Assembly (NCBI RefSeq): GCF_029846175.1
Contig: NZ_JARWAC010000016.1
Location: 124,001-188,000, forward strand
Direction: 5' to 3'
Source of the DNA: Sphaerisporangium sp. TRM90804
GTDB lineage: Bacteria; Actinomycetota; Actinomycetes; Streptosporangiales; Streptosporangiaceae
DNA length: 64,000 nt
Positions 41,351-50,058 of this stretch are shown piece by piece. Position 1 is the stretch's first letter. The number at the start of each line of letters is the position of its first letter. The translations under genes were made by a program, and so were the position numbers. A model generated the notes under the pieces. That model ran no database searches. It was given only the letters and a program-made list of their open reading frames with translations, and was not told the origin of the DNA.

Positions 41351-42793
41351 GTGAGAAGAACAAGATTCCAGGCAGGGGCGGGAGCCGCGGTGATTGCCCT
41401 CGGCGTCGCCCTGACCGGCGTCGTCGTGGCCGCCGGTTCCGCCGCCGCGGCCCCCACCTCCGGCACCTACACGCTGGTCAACGCCAACAGCGACCTCTGC
41501 CTCGACACACCCGGCACCTCGGACGGCACGCAACTCGTCCAGGCCGCCTGCAGCGGTGGCGCCAACCAGAGGTGGACCCTCACCGCCTCGGGCGGCGGCG
41601 TCACGCTCACCCCGGGCGGCAGCGGCAAGTGCGCGGGCGTCCGTGACGCCAGCACCTCCGCGGGCAAGGCCGTCCAGGTGGAGTCGTGCAGCGGCGCCGC
41701 GTCCCAGCGCTGGACGCTCACCGAGAGCGGGTCGAACTACCGGGTCGTCAACGCCAACGGCGGCAAGTGCCTCAACGTCAAGGACAGCTCCCGGAGCGCC
41801 GGCGCGCTGATCCAGCAGAACTCCTGCGACTCGGTGACCAGCAAGCAGTGGCGGCTCGTACCCACCGGCGGCGGCACGCCGACCGTCGACCCCACCGTCA
41901 CGCCGACGGTGACCCCGACCGGAAACCCGCCGGGCAACGCCAACGGCCTGGTCGGCTGGGCCACCCAGGGCGGCGGCACCAACGGCGGCGGCAACGCCTC
42001 CCCGGTGACGGTGACCAGCTCCTCCGCGCTGACCACCGCGATGGCGGGCACCAACGCCGCGGTGATCCGGGTCTCCGGCACCATCTCCTGCTCGGGCATG
42101 CTGCGGGTGGGCTCGAACAAGAGCATCATCGGCAACTCCGGTGCCGCGATCGTCGGCTGCGGCCTCAACGTGGCCAACGCGTCCAACGTCATCATCCGGA
42201 ACCTGACCTTCCGGAACTGGAACGACGACGCCATCAACGTCCAGTACTCCACCCGGGTCTGGATCGACCACAACACCCTCAGCAACGGCTACGACGGCGC
42301 CGTGGACGTCAAGCGGTCGAGCGACTACGTCACCATCTCGTACAACCACGTGTTCGACCACGACAAGACCATGCTGCTGGGCCACGACGACGGGAACGCG
42401 TCCGAGGACGTCGGTCACCTGCGCGTGACCTACCACCACAACTACTTCGACGGCAGCGGCCAGCGTCACCCGCGCGTGCGCTTCGGCAACCCGGTGCACG
42501 TCTACAACAACTACTACGCCGGCGTGACCGGCTACGGCGTCGCCTCCACCGAGGGCGCGGGCGTCCTGGTCGAGTGCAACTACTTCGAGAACACCGAGGA
42601 CCCGTTCCACCTCGGCGAGGGCGACTCGGGCCCGGGCACGCTGGTGGCGCGCAACAACCACTTCGTGAACTCGGGCGGCGGCCAGGCCGGCGGCAGCGTC
42701 GCCTCGATCCCCTACTCCTACACCTGTGACACCCCGTCGAGCGTCAAGTCGATCGTGAGCGCCCAGGCGGGTGCCGGCAGGATCAACGTCTGA
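41351..42793 (+). CDS. Secreted pectate lyase (PL1) with N-terminal ricin-type CBM13 domain
   Basis: A GAGGAG binding site precedes the GTG at 41351; the product has 480 residues. A signal peptide ends near ASAAAA-like alanines at about residue 35, followed by a beta-trefoil CBM13 (residues 36-170; repeats ending QRWTL, QRWTL, KQWRL), a Thr/Pro linker (PTVDPTVTPTVTPTG) and a PL1 domain. The lyase keeps the calcium-site VWIDHNTLSNGYDGAVDVKR region and the catalytic arginine segment QRHPRVRFGNPVHVYNNYYA. It cleaves polygalacturonate by beta-elimination outside the cell. The catalytic domain is nearly the same as in the next gene. Confidence 0.92.
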   Translation: MRRTRFQAGAGAAVIALGVALTGVVVAAGSAAAAPTSGTYTLVNANSDLCLDTPGTSDGTQLVQAACSGGANQRWTLTASGGGVTLTPGGSGKCAGVRDASTSAGKAVQVESCSGAASQRWTLTESGSNYRVVNANGGKCLNVKDSSRSAGALIQQNSCDSVTSKQWRLVPTGGGTPTVDPTVTPTVTPTGNPPGNANGLVGWATQGGGTNGGGNASPVTVTSSSALTTAMAGTNAAVIRVSGTISCSGMLRVGSNKSIIGNSGAAIVGCGLNVANASNVIIRNLTFRNWNDDAINVQYSTRVWIDHNTLSNGYDGAVDVKRSSDYVTISYNHVFDHDKTMLLGHDDGNASEDVGHLRVTYHHNYFDGSGQRHPRVRFGNPVHVYNNYYAGVTGYGVASTEGAGVLVECNYFENTEDPFHLGEGDSGPGTLVARNNHFVNSGGGQAGGSVASIPYSYTCDTPSSVKSIVSAQAGAGRINV

Positions 42794-43099
42794 CGACCGT
42801 CCGCCAAGGCGGGCGGCCCGCGCGAGCGGACCGCCCGCCGGACGGCGAGCTCCACCCGCGTGCGGAAACCGCGTCACCCACGGCGGCACCCGGAGACGTC
42901 GAACACCCCGGCCACCACCCCGGCATGGTCCTGGCGGGCATCGGCGCCACCCGGGAAGACACCGCGCGCCGTCTCGAAGTCCCCACCGTGAGCGGCACGG
43001 CCAGAAGACGTGTGCCTCCGCCCCCACCCCCCGGCAGACGAGGACGCCCTCGGCTCGGGTGACTTCCGGAAACCTCCATCGAACCCCAGGAGACCCATC
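42794..43099 (+). terminator. Intergenic region with terminator hairpin between the pectate lyase genes
   Basis: A perfect 9-base stem (GGCGGGCGG at 42808-42816, CCGCCCGCC at 42831-42839) lies 15 bases after the first lyase stop and probably ends its transcript. The rest of the 306-base gap holds an AGGAG binding site for the next gene and a short GC-biased frame (about 42900-43000) reminiscent of a helix-turn-helix segment (ATREDTARRLEVPTVSG), too short to call as a gene. Confidence 0.6.
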
Positions 43100-44077
43100 A
43101 TGAACACGATCTCGAGGAGCAGGAAGGCGGGCGCCGTGCTCGCCCTGGTGGCCGCCGCCGGCGCGGTGCCGGCGACCGGAGCCGTGAGCGCGTCGGCGGC
43201 CGTGTCTGCCAAGGCCGCCGCCCCCGCGGGCCAGGTCGGCTGGGCCACCCAGGGCGGCGGCACCACCGGAGGCGGCAGCGCCGCGGCCACCACGGTGACC
43301 AGCTCCTCCGCGCTGAGCAGCGCGATCTCCGGGACCACCGCCCGGGTGGTCCGGGTGTCCGGCACGATCTCGTGCTCGGGCATGCTGCGGGTGGGCTCGA
43401 ACAAGAGCATCATCGGCAACTCCGGCGCCGCGCTCGTCGGCTGCGGGCTCAACGTCGCCAGCGCGTCCAACGTCATCATCCGGAACCTGACCTTCCGGAA
43501 CTGGGGCGACGACGCGATCAACGTCCAGTACTCCACCCGGGTCTGGATCGACCACAACACCCTCAGCAACGGCTCCGACGGCGCGATCGACATCAAGCGC
43601 GCCAGCGACTACGTCACCGTGTCGTGGAACCGGGTCTTCGACCACGACAAGACCATGCTGCTGGGCCACTCCGACGACAACGGCTCGGAGGACCGCGGCC
43701 ACCTGCGGGTGACCTACCACAACAACTGGTTCGACGGCACGAACCAGCGTCACCCGCGCGTGCGCTTCGGCAACCCGGTGCACGTGTTCAACAACTACTA
43801 CGGCGGCGTCGGCGGCTACGGCGTGGCCTCAACCGAGGGCGCGGGCGTCCTGGTCGAGTGCAACTACTTCGAGAACACCGACGACCCGTTCCACCTCGGC
43901 GAGGCGTCCTCGGGCCCGGGCACGCTGGTGGCGCGTAACAACCACTTCGTGAACTCGGGCGGCGGCCAGGCCGGCGGCAGCGTCGCGTCGATCCCCTACT
44001 CCTACTCCTGCGCCAGCGCGTCGAGCGTCAAGTCGATCGTGACCGGCGGGGCGGGGGCGGGCAGGATCAACGTCTGA
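43100..44077 (+). CDS. Secreted pectate lyase (PL1), catalytic domain only
   Basis: AGGAG seven bases before the ATG at 43100 supports this start; 325 residues. A signal peptide (SRSRKAGAVLALVAAAGAVP, then alanine-rich) leads directly into the PL1 domain, without CBM or linker. Motifs VWIDHNTLSNGSDGAIDIKR, DHDKTMLLGH and QRHPRVRFGNPVHVFNNYYG are shared with the upstream enzyme, including long stretches identical at the DNA level. The two genes are a tandem duplication in which one copy carries an additional binding module. A hairpin (stem GGCCCGC at 44099-44117) follows the stop. Confidence 0.92.
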   Translation: MNTISRSRKAGAVLALVAAAGAVPATGAVSASAAVSAKAAAPAGQVGWATQGGGTTGGGSAAATTVTSSSALSSAISGTTARVVRVSGTISCSGMLRVGSNKSIIGNSGAALVGCGLNVASASNVIIRNLTFRNWGDDAINVQYSTRVWIDHNTLSNGSDGAIDIKRASDYVTVSWNRVFDHDKTMLLGHSDDNGSEDRGHLRVTYHNNWFDGTNQRHPRVRFGNPVHVFNNYYGGVGGYGVASTEGAGVLVECNYFENTDDPFHLGEASSGPGTLVARNNHFVNSGGGQAGGSVASIPYSYSCASASSVKSIVTGGAGAGRINV

Positions 44078-44098
44078 CGACCGTCCGCGAAGGTGGGC

Positions 44099-44117
44099 GG
44101 CCCGCCACGAGCGGGCC
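44099..44117 (+). terminator. Terminator hairpin after the second pectate lyase
   Basis: GGCCCGC and GCGGGCC form a 7-base stem with a five-base loop 22 bases after the stop. The sequence just after both lyase stops starts alike (GACGACCGTCCGC), showing the duplication included the 3' flank. Confidence 0.55.
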
Positions 44118-44190
44118 GTCCGTCCAGGGGAAGAGCGGCGCCGCCCCGGATCGCCGACCCGGGGCGGCGCCTCTCCGCGCGCAGGAGGGC

Positions 44191-45531
44191 TCAGACGGTG
44201 CCGTAGTCGGCGAGGAACAGGGCCTCGGCGGTCGCCACGCGACGCAGCTCCTCCAGGTCGACCCGTTCGTTCGGGGCGTGGATCGAGGCGCCCTCGTCCT
44301 CGGCTCCGATCAGCAGGATCTCGGCGGCGGGGAACTGCTTGACCAGCGTGGCCACCAGCGGGATGGACCCGCCCCCGCCGATGTCGCGCGGCGCGTGGCC
44401 GAACGACCGCTTCATCGCCCGGTCGAGCGCCGCCCGGGCGCTGCCGCCGGAGTCGGCGAGGAACCCCGAGCCCTGCACGTGGTCGGTGACCGAGACCCGC
44501 ACCCCCCAGGGCGCGGCCCGGCGCAGGTGCTCGACCACGTCGGCGCTCGCCGTGCCGGGGTCGCCGCCCGGCGGCACGCGCAGCGTTATGCGGGCCCGCG
44601 CGGAGGCCTGGACGGCGTTCACCGCGCCGGACACCGTGGGCACGTCCAGCCCGGTGACGGTGATCGCGTACGAGGACCACAGGCGGTCGGCGGGCGTGCC
44701 CGAGCCGACCAGCGACACGCCGTCGAGCACGCCGGCGGTCGCGCGCAGCTCCTCCTCAGAGGGCCCGCTGCCCAGGAAGATCCCCCGGGGCAGTCCGGGC
44801 ACGCGCACGTCGCCGTTCTCGTCGTGCAGCGAGGCGAGCATGCGGATCAGCGCGGCGAGCGAGTCGGGGGCGGCGCCGCCGAACGTGCCGCTGTGCAGGT
44901 TCTGCTCCAGCGTCCGCACCTCGATCGTGAACGCGGCCATGCCGCGCAGGGAGGTCGTCACGGACGCCTCGCCGACCTTGGGGTTGCCGGTGTCGGCCAC
45001 GATGATCGCGTCGGCGCGGACCAGCTCGGGGTTCGCCTCGACGAACGCCTCCAGCCGCTCCCCGGCGTACTCCTCCTGGCCCTCGATGAGGACCTTGACG
45101 CCCACGGGGAAGCGCCCGCGGAAGGCGCGCAGCGCGAGCAGGTGGCACATGAGGCCCGACTTGTCGTCGGCGGCGCCGCGGCCGAAGAGCTGCCCGTCGA
45201 TCACGGTGGGCTCGAAGGGCGGCGTGCGCCACAGGGCGAGGTCGCCGGGGGGCTGGACGTCGTAGTGCGCGTACAGCAGGACGGTGGGCGCCCCGGGCGG
45301 GGCGGGCGCCTCCGCGAACACGGCGGGGAAGCTGCCCTCCACGGGGATCTGCCGGACGTGCGGCAGCCCCGTGCCGCGCAGCAGTTCCTCGGTCATGGCC
45401 GCGGCGGCGTGCACCGCCTCGGCCGGGTGACCGGGGAAGGCGATCGACGGGATGGCCACCAGCCGGCTCAGCTCGTCGACGGCCCTCGGCATGTCGGCCG
45501 TGACGGCACTCTCGATCTCCTCAGGAGTCAC
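44191..45531 (-). CDS. M20-family metallopeptidase (dipeptidase)
   Basis: From the GTG at 45531 the product has 446 residues. Zinc-ligand and catalytic motifs of M20 enzymes are all present: VLLYAHYDVQPPGD (His, Asp), GRGAADDKSGLM (bridging Asp), IEGQEEYAG (catalytic Glu-Glu), IVADTGNP (Asp) and a C-terminal SIHAPNERVD (His). A lid/dimerisation domain occupies the middle (EVRTLEQNLHSGTFGGAAPD). Such cytoplasmic dipeptidases hydrolyse dipeptides or N-acyl amino acids. The gene is divergent from the aminotransferase at 45840; the open frame extends 28 codons further without a better start. Confidence 0.88.
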   Translation of the reverse strand: MTPEEIESAVTADMPRAVDELSRLVAIPSIAFPGHPAEAVHAAAAMTEELLRGTGLPHVRQIPVEGSFPAVFAEAPAPPGAPTVLLYAHYDVQPPGDLALWRTPPFEPTVIDGQLFGRGAADDKSGLMCHLLALRAFRGRFPVGVKVLIEGQEEYAGERLEAFVEANPELVRADAIIVADTGNPKVGEASVTTSLRGMAAFTIEVRTLEQNLHSGTFGGAAPDSLAALIRMLASLHDENGDVRVPGLPRGIFLGSGPSEEELRATAGVLDGVSLVGSGTPADRLWSSYAITVTGLDVPTVSGAVNAVQASARARITLRVPPGGDPGTASADVVEHLRRAAPWGVRVSVTDHVQGSGFLADSGGSARAALDRAMKRSFGHAPRDIGGGGSIPLVATLVKQFPAAEILLIGAEDEGASIHAPNERVDLEELRRVATAEALFLADYGTV

Positions 45532-45839
45532 GATGGTCTGTCCCCCGCATCTTCTCGGGCTTGAGTTCGACACATTGCACCACAGACCTGACGCCATTCG
45601 TGCCACGACGTGCACGGACTCGGTGGTTCCCCGGTCGCGCCGAGGGGTCCGGGGCCGCGTCGTCCGGGGTGTCCGGGGGCCGGTGACGCGCCGGTCTCTG
45701 AACGCGGATTTCGTTGCTGTTAACCGCAGATCTCACGAAATCCGGATATGTTCCATAGTGTCACCACGCAACCGGTTGTCATCCCGCATGAGAGCCGTGC
45801 ACACTGTGGGAAGTCGAGGACCACCGAGGAAAGATGGCG

Positions 45840-47246
45840 ATGACGCGACCTGAGACCGACACGGCCGCCATCCTGCGGGCCGCCCAGGACAACCTGTGGA
45901 TGCACTTCACCAGGCACGGCTCCTACGACGGCGGCGAGGTGCCGACGATCGTGCGCGGCGACGGCGCCTACATCTACGACATCCACGGCAAGCGCTACTT
46001 CGACGGCCTCTCGGGGCTGTTCGTGGTGCAGATGGGCCACGGCCGCGCGGAGCTGGCCGAGGCCGCCGCCAAGCAGGCCCAGGAGCTCGCGTTCTTCCCC
46101 CTGTGGTCGTACGCCCACCCCAAGGCCGCCGAGCTGGCCTCCCGCCTGGCGGAGCTGACCCCCGGCGACCTCAACCGCGTGTTCTTCACCACAGGCGGCG
46201 GCGAGGCCGTCGAGTCGGCGTGGAAGCTCGCCAAGCAGTACTTCAAGCTGACCGGCAAGCCCTCCAAGCACAAGGTCGTCAGCCGCGCCGTCGCCTACCA
46301 CGGCACCCCGCAGGGCGCGCTCTCGATCACCGGCATCCCCGCGTTCAAGGAGCCGTTCGAGCCGCTCGTACCCGGGTCGATGCGCGTGCCGAACACCAAC
46401 TACTACCGCGCCGACGACATCACCGGCTTCCCGGGCATGACGCCCGAGGCGTTCGGCCGGTGGGCGGCCGACCAGGTCGGCAAGGCCATCGAGATGGAAG
46501 GCCCCGACAGCGTCGCCGCCGTGTTCGTCGAGCCGGTGCAGAACGCCGGCGGCTGCTTCCCGCCCCCGCCCGGGTACTTCCAGCGGCTGCGCGAGATCTG
46601 CGACCAGCACGACGTGCTGCTCGTCTCCGACGAGGTGATCTGCGCGTTCGGCCGGCTCGGCACCATGTTCGGCGGCCAGAAGTTCGACTACGTCCCCGAC
46701 ATCATCACCTGCGCCAAGGGCATGACCAGCGGCTACTCGCCGATCGGCGCCATGATCGCCTCCGAGCGGCTGTTCGAGCCGTTCCGCTCGGGCACCGGCA
46801 TGTTCCCGCACGGCTACACCTTCGGCGGGCACCCGGTGTCGGCGGCGGTCGCGCTGGCCAACCTCGACCTGTTCGAGCGCGAGGACATCCTCGGCCACGT
46901 GACCAGGAACGAGCCGGTCTTCCGCGCCACGCTGGAGAAACTGCTCGACCTGCCGATCGTCGGCGACGTCCGCGGCTCGGGCTACTTCTACGGCATCGAG
47001 CTGGTGAAGGACAAGGACAGCAAGCAGACGTTCAACGACGAGGAGTCCGAGCGGCTGCTGCGCGGCTTCCTGTCCAAGGCGCTGTTCGACGCGGGCCTGT
47101 ACTGCCGCGCCGACGACCGAGGCGACCCGGTGGTCCAGCTCGCACCGCCGCTGACGTCCGGCCCCGAGGAGTTCGACCTGATCGAGACCATCCTGCGCTC
47201 GGTGCTCACCGACGCCTGGAAGGTCCTCCAGGAGGGGCCCGCCTAG
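45840..47246 (+). CDS. Class III omega-aminotransferase
   Basis: Two in-frame ATGs (45834 and 45840) follow GAGGA; spacing favours 45840, giving 468 residues. The protein has the class III fold I features: VFFTTGGGEAVESAWKLAKQ (phosphate site), LLVSDEVICAFGRLG (Asp for pyridine N) and the PLP lysine Lys293 in ITCAKGMTSGYSPIGA. Close families are omega-amino acid:pyruvate and taurine/polyamine aminotransferases. An alanine dehydrogenase gene follows on the same strand 176 bases on and could recycle alanine formed from pyruvate. The amino donor is not predictable with confidence. Confidence 0.88.
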   Translation: MTRPETDTAAILRAAQDNLWMHFTRHGSYDGGEVPTIVRGDGAYIYDIHGKRYFDGLSGLFVVQMGHGRAELAEAAAKQAQELAFFPLWSYAHPKAAELASRLAELTPGDLNRVFFTTGGGEAVESAWKLAKQYFKLTGKPSKHKVVSRAVAYHGTPQGALSITGIPAFKEPFEPLVPGSMRVPNTNYYRADDITGFPGMTPEAFGRWAADQVGKAIEMEGPDSVAAVFVEPVQNAGGCFPPPPGYFQRLREICDQHDVLLVSDEVICAFGRLGTMFGGQKFDYVPDIITCAKGMTSGYSPIGAMIASERLFEPFRSGTGMFPHGYTFGGHPVSAAVALANLDLFEREDILGHVTRNEPVFRATLEKLLDLPIVGDVRGSGYFYGIELVKDKDSKQTFNDEESERLLRGFLSKALFDAGLYCRADDRGDPVVQLAPPLTSGPEEFDLIETILRSVLTDAWKVLQEGPA

Positions 47247-47422
47247 ACCGGAGGCCACCTCGTGGAGACCCGTCGCGGCCCGGGTACGGAGCCGTCTGAC
47301 GGGCAGGATCCTGCTCGAACCGAAACCGGAGCCGTCCCAGGGCGGCTCCACACTCCTGTCCGGTGCCGGGTGCGGTGGCGCCCGCGTACCGTCGAAATAA
47401 ATCGTCATCGAAAGGACACCCA

Positions 47423-48535
47423 ATGAAGATCGGTGTGCCCGCGGAGGTCAAGAACCACGAATACCGCGTCGCCGTCACCCCGGCCGGCGTGCACGAGCTC
47501 GTGCGCCACGGCCACGAGGTCTACGTGCAACGCGACGCCGGCGTCGGCTCGCACATCGGCGAGGAGGACTACCTCTTCGCCGGCGCGAAGATCGTCGACG
47601 GCGCGGACGAGGTGTGGGGCCTCGCCGACCTGGTGCTGAAGGTCAAGGAGCCCATCGCCGAGGAGTACGACCGGATGCGGGAGGGCCAGGTGCTGTTCAC
47701 CTACCTCCACCTCGCGGCCTCGCGCGCGTGCACCGACGCCCTGCTGCGGCGCGGCGTCACCGCGATCGCCTACGAGACCGTCCAGGTCGGCGCGAGCCTG
47801 CCGCTGCTGGCCCCGATGTCGGAGGTGGCCGGACGGCTGGCCCCCCAGGTGGGGGCCTACAACCTCATGCGCTTCAACGGCGGCCGCGGCATCCTGCCCG
47901 GCGGCGTGCCCGGCGTCGCCCCCGCGAAGGTGGTCGTCATCGGCGGCGGCGTCTCCGGCATCAACGCCGCGCAGGTCGCGGTCGGCATGGGCGCCGACGT
48001 CACGATCCTGGACGTCAACATCGACAGGCTGCGCCAGATCGACGCCATCTACCAGGGCCGCCTGCGCACCCTCGTGTCCACCCGCTACGCCATCGAGCAG
48101 GCCGTCCTGGACGCCGACCTGGTCATCGGCGCGGTCCTCATCCCGGGCGCCAAGGCGCCGACGCTGGTCTCCAACGAGCTGGTGTCGCGCATGAAGGCCG
48201 GGTCGGTGCTGGTCGACATCGCCATCGACCAGGGCGGCTGCTTCGAGGACTCGCGCCCCACCACGCACGCCGAGCCCACGTACCGCGTGCACGACTCGGT
48301 CTTCTACTGCGTGGCCAACATGCCCGGCTCGGTGGCCAACACCTCCACCTACGCCCTCACCAACGCGACCCTGCCCTACGCGGTCAAGCTGGCCGGCCTC
48401 GGCTGGAAGGAGGCCCTGCGCGCCGACCCCTCCCTGGCCCTCGGCCTCAACACCCACGCCGGCCACCTCACCTACCAGCAGGTCGCCGACGCCCACACCC
48501 TCCCCTTCACCCCCCTGGCCGAAGTCCTCGCCTAG
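47423..48535 (+). CDS. ald: Alanine dehydrogenase
   Basis: AAAGGA precedes the ATG at 47423; 370 residues, the usual size. Substrate-site motifs [20 protein letters not shown] (Arg, Lys) and [20 protein letters not shown], the NAD-binding [20 protein letters not shown] and the catalytic Asp segment [19 protein letters not shown] are all present. The enzyme interconverts L-alanine and pyruvate plus ammonia using NAD. Downstream of the class III aminotransferase it could close an alanine-pyruvate cycle that releases amino nitrogen as ammonia. Confidence 0.95.
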   Translation: MKIGVPAEVKNHEYRVAVTPAGVHELVRHGHEVYVQRDAGVGSHIGEEDYLFAGAKIVDGADEVWGLADLVLKVKEPIAEEYDRMREGQVLFTYLHLAASRACTDALLRRGVTAIAYETVQVGASLPLLAPMSEVAGRLAPQVGAYNLMRFNGGRGILPGGVPGVAPAKVVVIGGGVSGINAAQVAVGMGADVTILDVNIDRLRQIDAIYQGRLRTLVSTRYAIEQAVLDADLVIGAVLIPGAKAPTLVSNELVSRMKAGSVLVDIAIDQGGCFEDSRPTTHAEPTYRVHDSVFYCVANMPGSVANTSTYALTNATLPYAVKLAGLGWKEALRADPSLALGLNTHAGHLTYQQVADAHTLPFTPLAEVLA

Positions 48536-48896
48536 CCCACCCCCCACCCGCGGCGCCCGCCACCTCACTTCCACCGCGGCTGAGCGCCGTTGCCCAGGGC
48601 ACGTGGCCTCACCCGCGCTGTGACAGGTTCCCTGTCGGCGCCGGTGCGGTGGGTCGTGGTGCGGTGATTTCGGCGCCGGTTACGGCGGGCGGGGTGGGTT
48701 CGCCTGCGCTGTGGCAGGTTCCCTGTCGGCGCCGGTGCGGTGGGTCGTGGTGCGGTGATTTCGGCGCCGGTTACGGCGGGCGAGCCGGCGGTGGCTCGTG
48801 GAATGGGGTGGCGGGGCACCGAAGTGTCACTGGCGGTTACCCCTGGTGTCCGTTACCTTCCGTGAGGGTGCGTTCACGCTAGGGGGCTCGGGTGGG
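48536..48896. repeat. Intergenic region with a 77-base duplicated segment
   Basis: Two almost identical 77-base copies start at 48615 and 48706 (period 91; one mismatch noted, TGACAGG against TGGCAGG). Each contains TTCCCTGTCGG, GGGTCGTGGTGCGG and GGTTACGGCGGGCG. The remainder holds the start of the TauE-cupredoxin gene. No gene, tRNA or clear promoter is seen. Confidence 0.85.
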
Positions 48897-50000
48897 GTGC
48901 TGGGCGAGAAGGCGCGGCGTGTGCTGGGCATGGGCGTGACGCCGGCCGCGTTGTTCGCCGCCGGGGTCGCCGGCGGGCTGGTGGCGGGCTCCGCCTCGTG
49001 CGCGGCCGTCCAGGGCGGGCTGCTCATCGGGCTGGCCCGGCCGCGAGGCGCCGCGGCGGAGGCCTGTTGCGAGCCCTCGCCGGGCAGGGCCGGGGCCGCG
49101 GCGGTGGCGTGGTTCATCGCGGCCCGCATGGCCGCGCACACGCTGGTGGGCGCGCTGCTCGGCCTGCTGGGCGGCGTGGTGCGCATCCCGCCCACGGCGC
49201 GCGCGGTGCTGCTCGTGGGAGCGGGCGCCGCGGTCGCCGTCTACGCCGTCCGCCTGCTCCTGGCCGCCAGGCGCGGCGACACCGATGAGGCGGGGTGCGG
49301 AGACGGGCGCCCGAGATGGGCCTCGCTCCGCGGAGGACGGGGAGCGAGTCGGGTCTCGCTTCGCGGGGGACAGGGGCCGAGGTGGGCCCGGCCGGGCCTG
49401 CTGGGCGCGGCGACCGTCCTGGTGCCCTGCGGGGTGACGCTGAGCACCGAGATCGTCGCGGTCTCCAGCGGCTCCGCGCTCGGCGGCGCCGCGGTCATGG
49501 CCGGTTTCGTGACCGGCACCACCCCCGCGTTCGCCCTGCTCGGCCTGCTGGTCCACCGGGCCGCCACCACCAGGTTCCGCACCGCCGCCGCGGCGCTCGC
49601 GCTCGTGGCAGGGGCGCTGACGGTGGTCGCGGGCGTCCGCCTGGGCGGCTGGCTGCCGGAGGACGGCGGCTCGGCGCGCGCGGACGGCACGCAGGTCGTC
49701 ACCGTCTGGGTGACCGACCAGGGCTACCGGCCCGGCGTCGTCGCCGTGGAGGCCGGGCGCCCGGCCGACATCGTGTTCCGTACGAGCGGCAACCAGGGCT
49801 GCACCCGCAGCCTCACCATCCAGGGCATGGACGTCGCTCTCCCGGCGTCCGGCACGCGAATCGTCCGGCTTCCCGCGCAGAAGCCGGGCAAAGTCCGTTA
49901 CGTGTGCGGTATGGGAATGTACGTCGGCTTCGTCATCGTGAACGAAGCGGCCGAACCCGCGGCGCCGCCGGTCGTAGCGGGTCAACCGCGTTCCGCGTGA
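48897..50000 (+). CDS. TauE/SafE (DsbD_2)-type membrane protein fused to a cupredoxin domain
   Basis: The start is either the GTG at 48897 (AGGGGG upstream) or an ATG at 48930; the first gives 367 residues. Two sets of three membrane helices carry small-residue motifs VAGGLVAGSASCAAVQGGLL and LVPCGVTLSTEIVAVSSGSA around a basic cytosolic insert. A final roughly 100-residue exported domain has the cupredoxin ligand pattern NQGCTRSLTIQG and VRYVCGMGMYVGFVIV, as in copper-binding proteins ending CxMGM. Fusions of this kind are associated with copper handling in Gram-positive bacteria. No copper regulator or chaperone gene is adjacent, so metal specificity is inferred. Confidence 0.78.
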   Translation: MLGEKARRVLGMGVTPAALFAAGVAGGLVAGSASCAAVQGGLLIGLARPRGAAAEACCEPSPGRAGAAAVAWFIAARMAAHTLVGALLGLLGGVVRIPPTARAVLLVGAGAAVAVYAVRLLLAARRGDTDEAGCGDGRPRWASLRGGRGASRVSLRGGQGPRWARPGLLGAATVLVPCGVTLSTEIVAVSSGSALGGAAVMAGFVTGTTPAFALLGLLVHRAATTRFRTAAAALALVAGALTVVAGVRLGGWLPEDGGSARADGTQVVTVWVTDQGYRPGVVAVEAGRPADIVFRTSGNQGCTRSLTIQGMDVALPASGTRIVRLPAQKPGKVRYVCGMGMYVGFVIVNEAAEPAAPPVVAGQPRSA

Positions 50001-50058
50001 CGGCAACAAGCCGTCGATTACGTTCCATCCCTGTGGATCACGTGCGACTCTGTCCCCC

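Noticed and set aside
42900-43000. Possible helix-turn-helix gene fragment between the lyases
   Set aside because: Only about 25 residues look regulator-like, without start or context; left as intergenic.
41210-43783. 857-codon minus-strand open frame across both pectate lyases
   Set aside because: It is the antisense shadow of two clear PL1 genes, caused by high third-position GC; no family features.
47280-47340. tRNA-like GGTTCGAG motif on the minus strand
   Set aside because: No cloverleaf stems or acceptor pairing could be built around it.
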